Both the position numbers and the translations under genes were made by a program. From the NCBI RefSeq assembly GCF_020215665.1, contig NZ_CP084061.1, positions 496,001 to 560,000 of the forward strand: 64,000 nt of DNA, given 5' to 3'. Source of the stretch: Blautia parvula. GTDB lineage: Bacteria; Bacillota; Clostridia; Lachnospirales; Lachnospiraceae. Under the pieces are notes generated by a model, which ran no database searches, was not told the origin of the DNA, and saw only the letters and a list, made by a program, of their open reading frames with translations. This document shows, piece by piece, positions 61,596 through 64,000 of this stretch. Numbering within the stretch: position 1 is the stretch's first letter; each line of letters begins with the position of its first letter.

Positions 61596-63276
61596 AGAAA
61601 ATCTTCCCGACACTGTGAAAACAGGAAAGAAAAAGAAAAAAGTGCCGCTGATCATCGGCGGTGTCGTTGTAGCTATTATTGCTGTGAGTTTTGCGGCATC
61701 AAAAATGACGCCGAAGGCTCTGCCCCAGGTACCGGTAAGCGCTGTCACCAAAGAGGATCTGACGGCAAAGGTGGATACCAGCGGTACTGTGGAGAGTCTC
61801 AGGACAAAGACATATTTTTCGCCCGTCAATGCCGCTATAGCCCAGTATCCTCTCAAGGTGGGGGAAGTGGTGAAGCCGGGAGACTCTCTGGTTGCTTTTG
61901 ATGTGTCCACACTGGAACAGGATAACCAGAAGGCACAGCTCAATGTAAGCGCCACGGTAAACGGTTCCAAGGACAGTATGGCAAAGGCAGCCCAGACACA
62001 GCAGAAGGCCAATGAAGCAGCCGGTAAAGTCCCCACACTGCAGGCCAATGTGGACAGCTACCAGGAGTATGTGGCATCTCTGAAAACGGCCATTGCGGAC
62101 AGGACAAGGGAACTGAGCGATTGGGCAAAGCAGACATCCACAGATGTCAGCGTGGCTCTGACCCAGGCACAGGCAGATCTGACCAAGCTGCAGCAGGACC
62201 TTGAAGCCCAGAAAGGCGAACAGCAGCAGATAAATGCCCAGGCAGAGGAGCTGCAGGCGTCTATTGCCGAGGCAAAGAAAAATAATCAGGATACCGCAGA
62301 TCTGGAAAGACAAATGAAGGATTTAAAGGCCCAGGCGGAAAACATGGAGCCGGCGATCGATGATTTGACTTCACAGATCAATGACAAGAGTGATGAGGTG
62401 ACACAGCTTCAGATTGATCAGATCGAAAGCCAGTCTGCTTCTGACCCGACAACCGATGCCCAGATTGTAGAGTGGCAGAATGAACTGGAGAGTGCCACCA
62501 CAGAGCTCTCAGAGCTGCAGTCAGAACTTGCCGAACAGAAGAGTCTGGCAGACAGCGCGGATGGTGTACAGGTGACAGAAGCAGCCAAAGCGCAGATGCA
62601 GGCCACCAACAATATAGCCGAGCTGGAGGCAGCTACCCTGGAAGAACTGCTGGAAAAGGGGAAACAGGGACTTCAGGCTGAGTTTTCAGGAATCGTCTCC
62701 AAAGCAGACGCGTCGCAGGGCTCTGCAGCCACACAGGGCATGGAGCTTATTACCATTGCCAGCAACGAGGAGGTGGCAGTCAATGTGACCGTGTCAAAAT
62801 ACGATTATGACAAGCTGAAGGAAGGCCAGAAGGCATCCATCACCATAGCAGACCATACATACAAGGGAACTGTCTCACGTATCAGCAAGATGGCTACCAC
62901 CAATGAAAAAGGTGCGCCGGTCATCTGGGCTGAGGTTAAGATCGACAATCCGGATGACAACATTTTCTTAGGCGTGGAGGCAAAGGTATCGATTGAGACC
63001 GGCAGTGCCAAGGGCGTTGTGAGTGTTCCTGTCAATGCGGTGAACACAGGAAAGGACAGTACCTTCTGCTATGTGGTCAAAGACGGCGTGATCGCCAGGC
63101 AGGAAGTGGAGACCGGAATTTCATCTTCTGAGTACACAGAGATCAAGAGCGGCCTGAAGCCGGGCGATTCCGTGATTACTGAGCTTCCGGACGGATTTGC
63201 GGAGGGCATGAAGGTGGATGAGGCGGCTGCGGGCAGCACGTCCGGCGCGCAGACTGCAGATGTGGTAAAGGAGTAG
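61579..63276 (+). CDS. HlyD/MacA-like membrane fusion protein
   Basis: A 565-residue protein from ATG 61579 (AAGGAG upstream). It has an N-terminal membrane helix (about 20-38), a biotinyl-lipoyl half (LTAKVDTSGTVESLRTKTYFSPVNAAI and GEVVKPGDSLVAFDVSTL), a very long coiled-coil hairpin (about 115-345), the second lipoyl half (AEFSGIVSKADASQGSAATQGMELITI) and a beta-barrel domain (VAVNVTVSKYDYDKLKEGQKASI). The coiled coil is much longer than in Gram-negative MacA. It should connect the permease to the outside. The permease gene starts 3 bases after. Confidence 0.92.
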   Translation: MLRKNKENLPDTVKTGKKKKKVPLIIGGVVVAIIAVSFAASKMTPKALPQVPVSAVTKEDLTAKVDTSGTVESLRTKTYFSPVNAAIAQYPLKVGEVVKPGDSLVAFDVSTLEQDNQKAQLNVSATVNGSKDSMAKAAQTQQKANEAAGKVPTLQANVDSYQEYVASLKTAIADRTRELSDWAKQTSTDVSVALTQAQADLTKLQQDLEAQKGEQQQINAQAEELQASIAEAKKNNQDTADLERQMKDLKAQAENMEPAIDDLTSQINDKSDEVTQLQIDQIESQSASDPTTDAQIVEWQNELESATTELSELQSELAEQKSLADSADGVQVTEAAKAQMQATNNIAELEAATLEELLEKGKQGLQAEFSGIVSKADASQGSAATQGMELITIASNEEVAVNVTVSKYDYDKLKEGQKASITIADHTYKGTVSRISKMATTNEKGAPVIWAEVKIDNPDDNIFLGVEAKVSIETGSAKGVVSVPVNAVNTGKDSTFCYVVKDGVIARQEVETGISSSEYTEIKSGLKPGDSVITELPDGFAEGMKVDEAAAGSTSGAQTADVVKE

Positions 63277-63279
63277 CCT

Positions 63280-64000
63280 ATGGCACAGTTAGCAGAATAC
63301 TTGAAGATGGCTCTGCAGAATATCAGGGCAAACAAAGGCCGCTCCCTTCTGACCATGCTGGGAATCATTATAGGTATCTCCTCTGTTATCACCATTATGT
63401 CAGTGGGTTCCGGATTTCAGGGTGAGATGAACCGGCAGCTCAATTCCATTGCCGGGGGACAGATCTGCATTTATTCCAATGAAGAGGGGCTCAAGCGGGA
63501 GGAATATATGAACGCGGATGATTTCGCCGCGATCGAGCAGGAAATCCCCGGAGTGACAGGAACTTCCCCTATATTTTCCGATTCGGGTACGACCCAGTCC
63601 TCAAAGGGCCAGTTTGATCTGTCCGTTACAGGCGGAGGAACGGCCCAGCAGGAGATTTCCAAATGGAAAGTGGTAAGCGGACGCTATTTTAACCAGAGTG
63701 ATATCGATACAGGAAATAAAGTCTGTGTGATCAGTAAAAAAGATGCCATTTCCCTTTTCGGCACAGATGATGTTCTGGGCATGAATCTGGAATTCAGTGT
63801 CTACCAGAGCACTGTGGACTTTACCATCATCGGAATCGTGGAGCAGGAGAATCTGGGAAATATGGTTTCCGTGGATTATGGGGATGTGAAAAGAATATCC
63901 GCGGATATTCCTTATACGGCCATGGAGAATTTCGGCTATGACACTTCTGTGACCAATTATCTGTACATCACCACAGACGGCAGTGCAGATACCGGTCAGG
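63280..64000 (+). CDS. MacB-like ABC transporter permease (3' truncated by window)
   Basis: The first 240 residues are in the window. KMALQNIRANKGRSLLTMLGIIIGISSVITIMSVGSGF is the typical start with the first membrane helix of the FtsX/MacB permease family, followed by the extracellular MacB core domain (WKVVSGRYFNQSDIDTGNKVCVISKK, FTIIGIVEQEN). The remaining three helices are outside the window. It forms a tripartite exporter with the two preceding genes; the substrate is unknown, perhaps a peptide or antibiotic. Confidence 0.92.
   Translation, partial: MAQLAEYLKMALQNIRANKGRSLLTMLGIIIGISSVITIMSVGSGFQGEMNRQLNSIAGGQICIYSNEEGLKREEYMNADDFAAIEQEIPGVTGTSPIFSDSGTTQSSKGQFDLSVTGGGTAQQEISKWKVVSGRYFNQSDIDTGNKVCVISKKDAISLFGTDDVLGMNLEFSVYQSTVDFTIIGIVEQENLGNMVSVDYGDVKRISADIPYTAMENFGYDTSVTNYLYITTDGSADTGQ

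Noticed and set aside
1-64000. CRISPR array, tRNA or rRNA genes
   Set aside because: No regularly spaced repeats and no tRNA or rRNA sequence were noticed on reading; a covariance-model scan was not possible.

Overview
The window looks like a chromosomal segment of a gut Clostridia of the family Lachnospiraceae (Blautia-like). This rests on the block rplS-lepB-rbgA-rnhB-yraN-pgeF, a Gram-positive CpsB/CpsD/Wzz set, a class B sortase with an SPKTG-anchored protein, TTG/GTG starts, and IS256/ISL3/IS21/IS66 elements of Firmicutes type. The genus is inference; no rRNA or tRNA gene was seen.

Layout. (1) 1-10,700: AT-rich surface-polysaccharide cluster. It holds a truncated NAD-dependent epimerase, three GT-B type glycosyltransferases, a hexapeptide acyltransferase, a Wzy-like polymerase, a Wzx-like flippase, a DegT-type aminotransferase, an ATP-grasp ligase and a second PLP-type protein. 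(2) 10,700-15,660: a regulator made of an XRE helix-turn-helix fused to a degenerate RmlA-like nucleotidyltransferase domain, followed by another ATP-grasp ligase, an ornithine-cyclodeaminase-like enzyme and an APC permease. (3) 16,060-25,500: nested mobile DNA. An IS256-family element is split by a three-recombinase RIT-type element. Next come an ISL3 element with a frameshifted transposase, an IS21 relic with two small ORFs, and decayed rfbA-rfbC.

(4) 25,739-35,645: the most unusual part. A five-gene operon encodes a vWA-like lipoprotein, a small four-helix membrane protein, a tubulin-like protein with GGTG and GSGIGGEG loops, a 1054-residue protein with possible actin/Hsp70-type motifs, and a membrane-anchored coiled-coil protein. 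It is flanked by a STAS-GHKL ATPase protein and a STAS-like/winged-helix protein. Three copies of a TCACTT-N5-AAGTGA type palindrome lie at the same distance downstream of three promoters, which ties the operon and the last regulator into one regulon. I read this as a candidate cytoskeleton-like membrane-remodelling system, related in idea to the FtsZ-like/vWA operons described by Makarova and Koonin. The functional reading is inference.

(5) 36,369-43,400: an IS66 relic, two conserved small genes, a DUF5011-like surface protein, then CpsB phosphatase, CpsD kinase, Wzz, sortase B and an LCP ligase. These are the control and attachment parts of the capsule pathway, separated from the sugar-assembly genes by about 24 kb of mobile and accessory DNA. 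(6) 43,700-49,475: SPKTG protein, rmlB, a MerR-methyltransferase fusion, rmlD, rmlA and a VanZ-like protein; the only rmlC here is a pseudogene. (7) 49,559-64,000: housekeeping genes (rplS, a signal peptidase homologue lacking its serine, rbgA, rnhB, yraN, pgeF, a CwlO/3D-like protein, prs, a DUF512 protein, der, plsY, gpsA) and a MacB-like three-part ABC exporter running off the end of the window.
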